Source of the DNA: Tetragonia tetragonoides
Lineage: Eukaryota; Streptophyta; Magnoliopsida; Caryophyllales; Aizoaceae
DNA: 64,000 nt
NCBI GenBank assembly: GCA_038025085.1
Contig: CM076145.1
Location: 17,466,500-17,530,499 of the forward strand
Direction: 5' to 3'
A model generated the notes under the pieces. That model was not told where the DNA came from. It did no database searches and saw only the letters and a program-made list of their open reading frames with translations. A program made the position numbers and the translations under genes. Below, in pieces: positions 21,359-35,087 of this stretch; the first letter of the stretch is position 1, and each line of letters opens with the position of its first letter.

Positions 21359-22046
21359 TAGTTTATTGACTAGAGTTAGTCGTTTCTGTTAGAAACATTA
21401 TTTCATTATTGTGATGACCCTGTGTGGTCAAGATTGGTGTGGTGTGATGTAGTTGCCTAAGCAACAAATATTTATGATTGTTATTTATTTTTCAATCTAT
21501 CTTATTGCAAAGCTATTTCATTTGATTATATGAATGTCGTTGTGATTTGTTTACATAATTGTCGTTATCACATATTTGCATGGTTTAATAAATGCATGAA
21601 TGCTATCTCATTTCGTCGTGACATGATGGGAAATCTATGTCGAAATTATGGAAAAAATTTCATTGAGCATTCAAATCAATCGTGAGCCAAGAGGTAAAGC
21701 ATGTTTAAATGATTACGTGTGATTGTTTATTGCCCTACTAAAACTAGTATGGAGCTTCAATATGTGCATTATGAATGTCATTGTTTATTCATGTGAGACC
21801 AATGTGTCTAAAGTGTACTACATGCCTATCGAACTATTATGCATGAGAATTGAGAACAATAAAGCAAGTATGTTGCTTAGACCTAGAATGTAAGGCCAAT
21901 CTTCGAAACTTATATGCTAATTGCTAAATGTCAAGACAAAGGTTTCAATTACAACCTATATCTCTCAATTAGACCTTAATGGGTCGAGATGTGCAAATTG
22001 TTTGAATGGTGTTCATACCATTATTTTTATATTCTCAGATCGCGAA
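21359..22046 (+). other. Non-coding leader before chromovirus gag
   Basis: AT-rich stretch between the extra ORF and gag with no coding signal. It ends in TTATTTTTATATTCTCAGATCG just before the gag ATG. A polypyrimidine-AG there could be a 3' splice site, allowing gag to be made from a spliced message; this is only a suggestion. Confidence 0.4.
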
Positions 22047-23010
22047 ATGACAACCAACGCCGATAGGATTGCTAGACTTGAGGATGGTCTAACCGATGTG
22101 GTCGAGATCATGGCGCGACAGTTGGCACGCCAAGAACAGATGGAGACCGCACAAACTTTTAAAACGCGCAGTTTCCGAGACTTTGACGCTCTTAAACCTC
22201 CTACGTTCGAGGGTGGTGCTGATCCGACTAAACTGGAGAACTAGATTTTTGAGTTTGAAAAGTTGTTCCTGGCTATGAGTCGGCCTAACAACATGAAGAT
22301 TAGCTCTACAATTTATTACTTGAAAGGTGATGCTAATAAATGGTGGAGCGATGTATGAACAGACTTGCTTGCAGTGCCTAACTATAATTGGGATCATTTT
22401 AAGGAATTCATTCGTGCTATATTTTATCCTAGTTCTCTGCGACGCCAGAAACAGGAGTTTTATTATGGACTGAAATGGGACATTCAGCGTTTTCTCGCTG
22501 GACAATCTGTGACTTTTCAGGAATCTTATGACAAGGCTCTGAATCAGGAGAGAATTGTAGGACGTCGTGATTCACATCTGGGAAAGAACAAGCGCGACGA
22601 AGGCAATCCCTTGTACCCAAACAATGGCAACAAAAGGCCAAGACCAAGTGGCAACAACAACAATTACCAAGGTCATGGTCAGAACCACAGTGCGAATAGG
22701 AATCGTGACTTGAATAGTCATCGAGCTACGATAATGGCTAGAAGGAATACGCCTTGTACTCGTTGTAACAAGACGCATCCTAGTAAGAATTATCGTGGTG
22801 ACGTGGTGACGTGCTGCAGTGCTATAAATGTAACAAGCCTGGTCACAAAGCTTCTGAGTGTTGGAGTCGTGGAAGGAATGGCAATAGGCAGAACCGCGAT
22901 AACAACTACAATCATGGTGGGAACGGAAATGGAAATCGTGGTAATGGTGGTAACTACCGTGGAAACGGTAGGTTACAACAACAACCGCAACAATGATGCT
23001 CCTGCTGTGA
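22047..23010 (+). pseudogene. gag: Chromovirus gag with CCHC zinc knuckle (broken)
   Basis: Nucleocapsid/capsid protein. The ATG at 22047 starts MTTNADRIARLEDGL, followed by the gag signature (LKPPTFEGGADPTKLE) and the retrotransposon gag core. Stops are at 22242-22244 (TAG) and 22356-22358 (TGA), both in frame, then the frame is open from 22365. The zinc knuckle CYKCNKPGHKASEC (CX2CX4HX4C) is near 22816 but in a different frame from the flanks, implying two compensating indels. The region after it is Asn/Gly-rich. Confidence 0.9.
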
Positions 23011-23578
23011 ACAATAAAGCGCAAGTTCATGCACCTGTCAACCCTGCACCGAACAACAACAACAACAATAGACGGGTTAATGGTAGAATCTATGTGATGA
23101 ACCGCAATGAGGCAGAAGCAAACCCGAACGTGATCGTTGGTACTTTTCTTGTTAATTCTTATCCCGCTTCTGTTTTGTTTGATAGTGGTACATCGCATTC
23201 TTTTCTTTCTAAGAGCTTTTCTACGAAAATAGGCTTAGAACCTAGTTCTGTGTATAGGGCGAACATTGCGATGCCTAATGGGTCGAATGTTAGTTGTAAT
23301 TTGTTGTACAAGAAGTGTTCGATTAGTATAGCTGGTTCCGAGCTACCTGCAGACTTGATTCAGTTTGAGTTAAATGAATTTGACGTTATTTTGGGAATGG
23401 ATTGGTTAGCCAAGTATAGGGCTAAGATAGAGTGTTTCGAACAACGTGTTTCTTTGCGAGGACCTAGAGGTAAGAAGATCACTTACCGAGGAGTTGTGGT
23501 CAAGCCTAAGCTGAAGGTGATGGCGACTATGAAAGTCAAGGAGTGCGTGACTAGGGTGAAGCGATTTACCTTTGTCAT
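23011..23578 (+). pseudogene. Chromovirus aspartic protease
   Basis: Retropepsin-like domain downstream of gag. The active-site motif is VLFDSGTSHSFLS near 23174, with the catalytic Asp in DSGTS. The second conserved motif is DVILGMDWL near 23383. The domain itself is uninterrupted, but the frame ends at 23582 and RT is in another frame, so it is no longer joined to the rest of pol. Confidence 0.9.
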
Positions 23579-24646
23579 GTGATGGATATGAATCGTGAGA
23601 CGGAAGCTCTGAAACCTATTTATGTAGTTTCCGAGTATGCTGACGTATTTCTTGAAGAGATTCTCGGAATGTCACCGCAATGCATTCTCGACTCCACAAT
23701 CGACCTAGCTCCAGGTTCTGCACCAATTTCGAAAGCACCGTATTGCATGGCACATGCTGAGATGAAAGAACTGAAGACACAACTTGAGGACTTTTTGGAG
23801 AAGGGATACATACGTCCGAGTGTATCGCCTTGGGGTGCTCCTGTTTTGTTCGTGAGAAAGAAGGATGGTAGTATGAGACTGTATATCGACTACTGCGAGT
23901 TGAACAAGATCACGATCAAGAATCGATACCTACTTCCCAGAATTGACGATCTGTTTGACCAATTGCGTGGAGCGTCTGTTTTCTCAAAGATAGACCTACG
24001 ATCAGGATACCATCAACTGAGGATTTCCGAGCCTGGCATTGCGAAGACCGCGTTTAGGACGAGGTATGGGCACTACGAGTTCACTGTGATGCCTTTTGGG
24101 TTGACGAACGCTCTTGCGAAATTTATGGACTTGATGAACCGTATGTTCCAACCTTACCTAGACCAGTTTGTTGTAGTCTTTATTGATAATATTCTGGTTT
24201 ACTCGAAGAACGCCGAGGACCATGAGCAACACTTACGTACTATTTTGGAGATCTTACGAAGATATCAACTTTACGCCAAGTTGTCGAAGTGTGAGTTCTG
24301 GTTAGAGACTGTGTCTTTCTTAGGACACGTGGTGTCTAAGGATGGTGTGGCCGTAGATCCAGAGAAGATTCGAGCTGTTAAAAATTGGTCTAGACCGACG
24401 ACCTTGACCGAAGTTTGGAGTTTTCTTGGACTCGCTGGCTATTATAGAAGGTTTATAGAAGGTTTTTCAAAGATTGCGCAGCCTATCAAAAATTTGATAA
24501 AGAAAACCACAAAGTTTCAATGGTCTGACAAGTGCGAGAGTGCTTTCCAAGAGTTGAAGAAATGTCTTACAAGTGCGCCAATTCTAAGTCTACCTTCTGG
24601 AACAGATGGATATGAAGTCTACAGTGACGCATCTAAGCTTGACTAA
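23579..24646 (+). pseudogene. Chromovirus reverse transcriptase
   Basis: Largely open RT domain. Conserved blocks are [48 protein letters not shown] and MPFGLTNA. The catalytic box reads FIDNILVYS near 24180, where the usual second Asp of FIDDILVYS is Asn, a change that should abolish polymerase activity. The thumb and connection follow ([23 protein letters not shown]). The frame stops at 24644-24646 inside the first RNase H motif (YSDASKLD). Confidence 0.92.
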
Positions 24647-24961
24647 GGTTGTGTTTTGATGCAACATGGCAAGATCGTGGCTTACGCCTCAAGACAATTG
24701 AAGAAGCACGAGGATAATTACCCTACGCACGACATAGAACTTGCTGCTGTCGTATTCGCTTTGAAGATTTGGCGACATTATCTGTATGGTTCCGCTGTCA
24801 AAATGTTCACTGATCACAAGAGTCTCAAGTACATTTTCAAGCAGAAAGAGTTGAACATGCGCCAACGGAGATGGCTAGAACTTCTGATGGAGTACGACAT
24901 TGATATTTATTAGTACCATGAAGGTACAGCGAATGTAGTCACTGACGCTTTGAGTAGGAAG
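24610..24961 (+). pseudogene. Chromovirus RNase H
   Basis: RNase H domain split by a TAA at 24644 and a TAG at 24911. Visible motifs are YSDASK (first Asp), [15 protein letters not shown] (Glu), [11 protein letters not shown] (Asp) and the terminal VVTDALSRK. Order and spacing fit a normal chromovirus RNase H. It is in the same reading frame family as the RT that precedes it. Confidence 0.88.
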
Positions 24962-26539
24962 ACTCGACTTTCCTTAAACACTGCTTTAGTGCTTCCTAAG
25001 GAGATTATACGTGACTTGCAAATCCTTAAGGTGGAGATTGTGTTCCAAGGTGACGTTCAATGTACCTTAGCACATATGACTGTTCGACCGACTTTACTGG
25101 AAGAGATCAAGGATAGACAAGGTGGTGATAAGGATCTTCAGCGGATTCTACACCACAAAGACGATGGTAGGTTCGAGGACTTCACTTTGGGCCAAGATGG
25201 AATTTTGAGATTTCAAGAACGTGTTTATGTACCCAGTGACCCAGCCATCAAATGTTAGATTCTGGGTGAAGCTCATAATACGCCATATTCGGTACATCCT
25301 GGTGGAGACAAGCTATACAAATATCTTCGCCAAGTGTTTTGGTAGAAAGGCATGAAACAAGAAGTTGTTGAGTTCGTGGCGAAGTTTCTGACATGTCAAA
25401 AGGTCAAGATCGAGCACTAGAGACCTGGTGGCATGGTACAATCACAGGAAGTTCCTACTTGGAAATGGAATTCAAATTCTATGGATTTTGTCATGTGTTT
25501 ACCTTTGACACAGAAGAAGAACAATGCTATTTGGGTAGTAGTAGGTCGTTTGATGAAGGTCACGAAATTCATCCCAATGAATGACACGTGGGAAATAAAG
25601 AAGGTAGCTGACGCTTACGTCAAGGAAGTCATGAGACTTCATGATGTACCTGAAGATATTGTTTCTGATCGGGACTTGAGATTTCTCTCTCACTTTTGGC
25701 AGAAACTATAAGAAGCTTTCGGAAGCAACTTGCAGTTTGGTACCGCTTTTCATCTTGCGATAGATGGCCAGACGGAAAGAACAATTCAAACTCTAGAGGA
25801 TATGCTTCGAGCGTGTGCCCTCAAATATCAAGGTTCGTGGGATAAACACATTCCGTTGATCGAATTTTCTTACAACAATAGCTATCATTCGAGCATTGAT
25901 CGAGCACCATATGAAGCCTTGTATGGTCGGAAGTGTAGATCGCCTGTTTGTTGGAACGACATTAGTGAAACCGCAGTCTTGGGTCCTGATATGATCCAGG
26001 AGGCCGCCGATTTTGTGAAGGTGATTCAAACGAAGATGCGAAGTGCACAAGATCGCTAGAAATCGTATGCAGATAGAGATCGTAGACCTGAAGAATTTGA
26101 GGTGGGAAGCAAGATACTTTTGCTAGTATCTCCTACCAAGGGCGTTATGCGTTTTGGTCGTAAGGGAAAGTTAAGTCCTCGTTACATTGGTCCTTACGAG
26201 ATCCTAGAAAGGGTTTGTGAGGTTGCTTATCGTTTGGCTTTGCCTGTGGAGCTTGAAAAAGTCCACAATGTGTGTCATGTCTCTCAATTGAAGCGATACG
26301 TACATGATCCAACTTACATCGTCCAACCAGAAACGGTCGAACTTGATGAAAGTTTGACGTATGAAGAACGTCCAATCAAGAACACTGACCGAAAAGAGCG
26401 CTCGACTCGAACAAAGACCATTCCGATTGTCAAAGTTATTTGGTCTTGTCATGGTCAAGAAGAGGCAACATGGGAAGCTGAATCCATGATGCGTGAGAAG
26501 TACCCAGATCTCTTTATCGAATGTACTAATTCCATTTGA
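24962..26539 (+). pseudogene. Chromovirus integrase with C-terminal chromodomain
   Basis: Integrase broken into several frames (stops near 25256, 25343, 25418, 25709 and 26057). The HHCC region lies at about 25270-25420. The core shows ISDRDLRF-like sequence (VSDRDLRF, 25665) and a HLAIDGQTERTIQTLEDML block (25750). The C-terminal part has GKLSPRYIGPYEIL and VHNVCHVSQLKRY, then a chromodomain (VKVIWSCHGQEEATWEAE, MREKYPDLF) near 26425-26520. Such chromodomains bind modified histones and steer integration to heterochromatin. The stop is TGA at 26537. Confidence 0.9.
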
Positions 26540-26540
26540 G

Positions 26541-26805
26541 TTTCGGGACGAAACCCTTTTTAAGGAGGGTAGAATGTCACGCCTAGTAATTTGGTATTTT
26601 GTTTACTGCTTTGCACGAGTTGCATGTTCCAACATTGCATGTTGCATTGCTAATCGACTTAGACCACGACCTTATTACTCGCATTGCATTTGTCGTAGTC
26701 CTAAAATCGTTTTATACCTTCGTATGGGTAAACTCGTTTCATTTTGAGAAGTGATGACTTCATGTTTCAAGTTTCGGGACGAAACTTCTTCTAAAGAGGG
26801 TAGAA
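26541..26805 (+). other. 3' untranslated region with two polypurine tracts
   Basis: Directly after the integrase stop lies TTTCGGGACGAAAC, then AAGGAGGGTAGAA (26562-26574) followed by TGTCACGCC, which looks like a classic chromovirus polypurine tract plus LTR start. About 230 bases later the same phrase returns: TTTCGGGACGAAAC (26772-26785), then AAAGAGGGTAGAA (26793-26805), now followed by the real LTR start TGTGATACC. The second tract is the one at the present LTR boundary; the first looks like a relic. Confidence 0.75.
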
Positions 26806-29421
<2,616 letters not shown>

Positions 29422-29593
29422 GGATGAGTCTGAGGATAGTGATTTTGAAGAACCTCAATCCCTTTTGACGGTTCTTCTAACGAAAGTGAATCAAAATGAG
29501 ATCATGTTGGAGTGGTTGTATGCAATCGAGCAGAGCACAGACTCCTTTGCTAACCTTGACCCTCTCCCTCCTCGTCCCGGGGAGGATCCGTGA
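29422..29593 (+). pseudogene. ATHILA ORF1-like protein, C-terminal part
   Basis: The 29422-29426 copy of GGATG is the right target duplication. From 29427 the reading frame of the interrupted Athila ORF resumes exactly, with an acidic stretch (DESEDSDFEEPQ) and an ending (NLDPLPPRPGEDP, stop at 29591-29593). Removing the chromovirus and one GGATG restores continuity with 17311-17569, apart from the TAG at 17563. Confidence 0.8.
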
Positions 29594-30402
29594 GTTTTCT
29601 CTCCTCCCTTCCCCTCTATATTGTTGTATTTTCTCACATTGGGGACAATATTCGTTTCAAGCTTGGGGGAGGTGATTTTGATGATGTTTTGTGAAATGTG
29701 AATTGCATATAGTTTTTTGTTTTATTTTTTGCATCTTTAGATTAGTTTTTCTTTTTCTTTTTTTTATTTTCTTTCTTTTATTTTTGTTTGTTTTGCATAT
29801 AGTTTAGGTTTTGATTTCGCATGCATAAAAAAATCCAAAAAAAAAATAGAAAAAAAAAAGAAAAATCCAAAAAAAACGTGTGAGATGTGATCATTTGATG
29901 ATGATTCTTGTTTTATTGTGAAAATCGAGAGGATTGACACTTGTGCTTGTGGCAATGTTATTGAGCGTAAGATTTACATTGCATGATTGTTGTTGCGATT
30001 CATGGTTTGTGGTATGTATGATGACTACTCTTGAATGTTGTGTAGTTGAGTTGGATAGACCAAATTGACCCGTGAGTTTTGAGTCTTGAAAACCGTGCAT
30101 CACTATGGTCTATTGTGTTTTTCATGTGTGAAACTCTCTCTTAGTCATTGGTTTCTACAACTCACCTTGGGGAGAGGCTTCTTAACCTCTCTGAATAGAA
30201 TCCATTTCTCTTTTCTCCGTCGAGTCCGCACTTGACATTGATTGAACGAGTATGATTGAGGCATTCTTTGAATATTTAGCTCACATTAACCAAATAAGCC
30301 TACCATTGGCAATGGATTCCTTCGTGAACCACTTTGAGCATTGCCTATTCTTTGCTTTCACCCGCATTACAAGCCTTTTGACCGGAAAAACCATGTTTAA
30401 CC
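29594..30402 (+). mobile_element. Athila 3' spacer, left of the Tat insertion
   Basis: Non-coding spacer after the third ORF, starting with the characteristic ACATTGGGGACAATATTCG and AAGCTTGGGGGAGG phrases, then AT-rich DNA with poly-A. It ends at TAACC (30398-30402), directly before the Tat-like LTR. The continuation expected after that insertion is found upstream at 7174-8025. Confidence 0.7.
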
Positions 30403-31609
30403 TGTAGACGCCAAAAAAGCGCTTTTAGATTTCTCCGTAAAAGCCCGATGATGAAAGGAGTAATTTATAAACTTGAATGCTATTTTTGCTTTAATAGGTA
30501 AAATAAGGTCTCAGGTTTTTCCTCGATCACTTCTTCATTCCAATCACATTCAAAAGCCCCGTTCAAGAGCTTTCCAACTACACCTCTCGTGTCTTTTTTC
30601 GACTTCCGGTTGCCAAGTTGCTAACCGGGGGTAAAACCGTCTTTTATCGTAGAAGGGTAAAACGGTCTTTTCCTATTTTTGGAATACAAAAATTCCTCCG
30701 AAAATTAAAAATAGAGCCGCCAGCGGCGCTAGCTGGGTCTCCAGGCCCGTCTTTTTTTAAGCCAAAAATCCAATTTTCGGCCATCTCTCCACCCGTCCAA
30801 CCCTATTTCCTTCCCTATAAATATAACCATCGACCCTCAGTTCAAAACACACAGTCTACAGTTGACAACCTCCATTCACGGTTGAGTACTCTCGAGCTTC
30901 CCCCTCTTTCTTCCAAACTTGAGATCTTGTCTTTACTATTTTTGCTAAATAGCCTACAGTTCAGATACTAACTCCTGAGGCTCAAATTAAATTAATTGCT
31001 TAGTTGTTTATTTTCTAGTAGTCAAAATGTAGATATCATGCAAATAACATCTTTTATTGCTTACTAAATATCGTCTTTCAAAGCATGTTTAGTCGTTGTA
31101 ATGCTCAACTTGTCAATCGAATGCATGTCTAAACAAGGGTCAATAATAAATGTTGTGATGCTTGTGATGAACCGATTAATAGTCTAAGTCTAGGTTGTTA
31201 ATTTGGTTTGTGTGGGAATTATGTCTTTAAATTATTAAGCAAACTTGAGTTAGTAGAGGCCGCCATAAAACGGGCGAGTTGGGTGCCTAACACCTTCCCA
31301 CCTCGTACCTTCACCCCCAAACCTTTTATTCTTGGATACTCATATGTTCTATATGAGCGGGAGTCTTTCTAAAAACATGATTAGTTCACTTATCACGCTA
31401 TTGGGTTGTCCCTTCGGATTGTCCCTTTGGTTTGTCCCTTCGATAAAACACCGATAGCAGATTTGTGACCTCTTTCATGGTTTTTATTCAATTCATGTCT
31501 TTACAAAAGCTTTTCTAACTTGACGGTTCCTTAAACTTATCTAAACCTCCAGCTTACAAATTTTCTTTAAGGATACACTCCGTGGGCAATAGAAATCCCG
31601 AGTCCTTAC
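30403..31609 (+). repeat. 5' LTR of the Tat/Ogre-like element
   Basis: Begins TGTAGACGCC immediately after TAACC and ends near GTCCTTACT, 1.2 kb, followed by a PBS. It is homologous to 5956-7173. A TATA box lies at 30815-30823. Compared with the upstream copy it has a complete 5' end but has lost about 115 bases of palindromic modules around 30718. Confidence 0.85.
30815..30823 (+). promoter_or_regulatory. TATA box of the Tat-like 5' LTR
   Basis: CTATAAATA, at the same relative position as 6377-6385 in the other LTR copy, with the CAGTTCAAAACACACAG start-site-like stretch about 25 bases downstream. Confidence 0.55.
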
Positions 31610-31611
31610 TG

Positions 31612-31629
31612 TGGCAACTTCACTGGGAA
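31612..31629 (+). other. Primer binding site of the Tat-like element
   Basis: TGGCAACTTCACTGGGAA lies just after the LTR. It resembles the TGGCGACTCCACTGGGGA type seen in Tat/Ogre elements, which pairs with tRNA-Arg in several described members; the exact tRNA is not tested here. Confidence 0.7.
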
Positions 31630-32887
31630 TTTATTTAAGAGGCTGAGACTCGAAAGTCAAGTTTGCTTAATTGTTTAATTACATGTTCCATATATTGCAT
31701 CATTTGCATCATTTGCATGTGCCTTGGCACAACCTTTTGACCATTATCGACCCTCGAGAAAGTTTGTGTCATAACTCGTAGACAACCCGTATATCTAAAG
31801 GAATATACAGTTGTCCTATCGAGGAAACCGACGCTTCCTCACCCATGACTCATCGATTCTTGTTGGTGAAAATGAATTACAATTGATGTGTCGACCATCT
31901 GTCGAACGGAAATTGTAATTTGTCATGGTAACCTCATAGGAGCCAAAATCCTCTAGCCCACATTCGTGCATTCGCTTGCTTGTCGTGCATGTGTCGTTGT
32001 AATCCCCGTCTGATCACATGTTTGTCTGTAACTGCGTCGTTGTAATGCTTGCTTGAATGCATGAATGTCGTGACTATGTGCCCACATATACTTACGTGCT
32101 AAGAGTCTTTTTCTTTTATTTTTAGGTAGTGCGAGAATTCAATTCAATGAACACTCGTTTCCCCGATGATATATTTTCATATATCTCAAAGTCATGAACA
32201 ATTTTCTAGGACCTATTAGCAAAAAAAAAAAAAAAAAAAAAATTAACGAGTCAGTCCCTCCAATTTCCCCCTCCCATTTTCTAATTCTTTATTTCTTTTT
32301 TTTTTTTTATGTAATTCAGATTCGGCCAAAAAAATATATATAAAGAAAAGAAAAGCAAAAAAAACAAAACAAAAAAAAGGGGTGTAAAAAAAACTCCGAA
32401 AAGAAAATTGTTTTCGGAAAAATAAAAAAAAAATGGCCAAAATTTCTTCTTTTTTATTTATCTCATTTTCCATTTTCTTTGAGTCTAAAAAAAAATAGGA
32501 TAATTCGTCTTTTTCTATTTTTTCTTATTTTCGTTAATCGACTTTATTTTCCTTTAATATTAGGGGAAATATTTGGGCATCTAGGCTTAATGATTCTTTT
32601 TCTAGGACAATGTGTTTTCTATGTTGGGTCATCATTTTTCTTAGGTGAGATTCTCATGGTCTTTCTTGTTACTAAGTGCTCCATGTTTCCTATTCAGGAT
32701 AGGGGGTCCGAAGAAGAAAAGAAACCTTGAGAAAAGATGGGCTTCGCCTTCGGCAATGCTAGTTCGTCTGCAACCGTCTACACCACCAAGTTCCCGATTA
32801 CCACCACCACAAACAGCCTCACCATCAATAAATTCACCATCACTACATACATTCTTCTCCACACCTATTACCCATCCTAATTTCACG
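31630..32887 (+). other. Leader of the Tat-like element
   Basis: Long untranslated leader with several poly-A and poly-T runs (near 32220, 32300, 32350, 32430). An open frame does extend upstream of gag from 32645, but its start lacks domain content. No other gene seen. Confidence 0.55.
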
Positions 32888-34099
32888 ATGCCGAAGACTA
32901 CCGACGAAAGGCTGGATGAGCTCATGAGCGAGTTAGAAAGGGTACGACTCAAGGTTGAGGACATAGAAAAGAAAAGAGAAGAGGATGCAAGAATCCCCTC
33001 CGATTCTGACTCTGAGGAAGAAGGGTCGGATGCCAGGGTGACAAAGATTAATTCTGTGCTCAAGAGTAGCGGCATGATCTCCAACTACAGGGCCAACGTG
33101 GGAAAATTTGACACCAAAATCAAAGGCAAACTTCCAGCCAAATTCTCTATGCCCGAAGTGCCCACTTTCACTGGAGTCGACAACCCACATGATCATCTGA
33201 AATCCTTCACTACTGCTATGGCTCTAAGGGGAATTAACAAGAAACTCTATGCCCATCTATTCCCCCAGACCCTTGATACTCATGCCCGACGATGGTTCTA
33301 CACTTTGGATTTGGAAAATTACCCAACCTGGTTTGATTTTACCACGGTCTTCTTGGCTCGGTACAAAGATAATGCTACACTCCCCATTACTTTGAGAGAG
33401 CTTGAAATCACCACTCAAGAGAAGAACGAGGGATTCAATAAATTCCTCCGTCTATGGAAGTCTAAGATAGTTGAAATGGTGGAAAGGCTTTCTGAAGCTG
33501 AAAAGATTAGGCATTTCATTAAGAATCTGCAATCTGCCTATAAGAACCATCTTCAGTATCAAGCTATTGACTCGTACCAGCGTCTTTATGATGTTGGCAT
33601 CCTCATTGAAGATGATCTCAACAAAAACAGAGATCATGCAACTCCTAAGCCCTTCACTTATGGGAGAGACAACTGGACAACTAGTGGAGCCTCTTCTGGT
33701 ACTCAAGTCAATGAGGTAGCTGCTGTGAATACCTTTGCTGCAAGGAAACCACCGAGAGAATTCACCTCTCTCGGCATGACCTTGTCTCATGCTCTCGAAA
33801 GAATGATCAAAATTAATCTACTGCAACTCATTGGTCCTACTCCGGAACCAGCTATCAGGAGCCGTAACTGGAAAGAGGACGAATACTGCCAATACCACCA
33901 AGGGAAGGGACATGACACCAATAATTGTTGGGCTCTTAAGAACCCTATCCAAGATAGAATTGAGAATGGCACCATACCTTTACCCAAACCTGGACACGGG
34001 CCTAGCAACTCCAGTAAGCCTTTAGGTGCCATCTTACATATAAGTGTCGAAGATGCTCTGGGACTTGAGATCGCTGGAATATGGGACAGCGACGAATAA
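32888..34099 (+). CDS. gag: Gag of the Tat-like element (intact frame)
   Basis: Open frame of about 403 codons from ATG 32888 (MPKTTDERLDELMSELERV) to TAA at 34097. It has an N-terminal coiled-coil-like charged segment, an acidic SDSDSEEEGSD patch and the gag core (FSMPEVPTFTGVDNPHDHLK, LTLDARRWFYTL-like sequence near 33270). A C-terminal zinc-knuckle-like motif YCQYHQGKGHDTNNCW sits near 33885. This CxxH-type knuckle is usual in Tat/Ogre gag. The frame also extends upstream to 32645; I prefer 32888 because conservation of the family starts there. It is the best-preserved retroelement ORF in the window. Confidence 0.8.
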   Translation: MPKTTDERLDELMSELERVRLKVEDIEKKREEDARIPSDSDSEEEGSDARVTKINSVLKSSGMISNYRANVGKFDTKIKGKLPAKFSMPEVPTFTGVDNPHDHLKSFTTAMALRGINKKLYAHLFPQTLDTHARRWFYTLDLENYPTWFDFTTVFLARYKDNATLPITLRELEITTQEKNEGFNKFLRLWKSKIVEMVERLSEAEKIRHFIKNLQSAYKNHLQYQAIDSYQRLYDVGILIEDDLNKNRDHATPKPFTYGRDNWTTSGASSGTQVNEVAAVNTFAARKPPREFTSLGMTLSHALERMIKINLLQLIGPTPEPAIRSRNWKEDEYCQYHQGKGHDTNNCWALKNPIQDRIENGTIPLPKPGHGPSNSSKPLGAILHISVEDALGLEIAGIWDSDE

Positions 34100-35087
34100 G
34101 ATGTGTGGGAAGTCCAAACCAGATCTCCCATAGGTGTTTCCCACTTGACACGTTCTGGTCGACATTATAGGCCATCTAACATCTACAGCGACAGGGTTCA
34201 GTCTTCAACTGAAGAAGAAGTGGAAGAAACTCCTTCCAAGGACAATGAGTCTCCCCGTATAGAACAGCTCAAAAGAATTAAGGCCGACATCTCCATTTGA
34301 CAACTTCTAGCCTTTTCCTATAAACACCGACAAACCATCCTGGAGGCCTTGTCAAAGGTTTAAGTATCACAAGATATGAGGCCTGACGAGCTAGTCAGCT
34401 TCTTAGTTGGGAATAAACCACAACTGATCATTAGCTTTTCTGACAGTGAACTGCCTCCCGAGGATCCCTACTCAACAATGCCTTATACTTGACTGTATTT
34501 GCTATGGGTAAGTATGTGCCAATGACCCTGGTAGATAATGGATCCGCAATGAACGTATGCCCGCTGAGAACTGCATTAAAATTGGGCATAGACATCAAGA
34601 ATTTGGCTCACTCAGCACAAGGCTTACGAGCCTATGACAATTCTAGCCGAAAGGTTCTTGGCACCATAAGTATGAATGTCACCTCAGGAGCTGTAGAGAA
34701 AATGGTCCAATTCTATGTCATGGATATCCCGGCCACCTTCAATCTGCTATTAGGACGACCTTGGCTCCATGGTCTAAATGCTGTAGCCCCACCCTCCACC
34801 AGAAAGTCAAAATGATGCTAGAAAGAGAAATTGTGGAGATTGAAGCCAATCCTATCAAAGCAATTATCGACAAGGCTCCTGTCTTGAAGATAGAACATGA
34901 TAGTGAGGACATTGATCTTTGGGGATTTTCTCCCAAAGAAGTAGCCCTCATAGAGGAAGACACCGAACCTTACACCTCTATTGGTTCTGAAAAAATCGAA
35001 ACATGCCCTCACGAGGAAGTAAGGGAACCCGATGGATTCGAAGAAATAAAGGAGACTATTGAGGGGATGTCTATTTACGTGGCATAA
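34100..35087 (+). pseudogene. Protease region of the Tat-like element (broken)
   Basis: Retropepsin-like domain with active-site motif LVDNGSAMNV near 34527 and LLLGRPWLH near 34745, as in Tat/Ogre elements. A frameshift follows the second motif near 34790. The continuing sequence (KMMLEREIVEIEA, then an acidic linker) is in the frame of 34761-35087, which stops at 35085. The stretch before it (34103-34300) is open but in another frame. The protease is where pol should begin. Confidence 0.75.

Noticed and set aside
22572..23198. 208-codon reverse-strand open frame inside chromovirus gag
   Set aside because: Shadow of the Asn/Gly-rich gag region; His/Val-rich low-complexity sequence with no domain.
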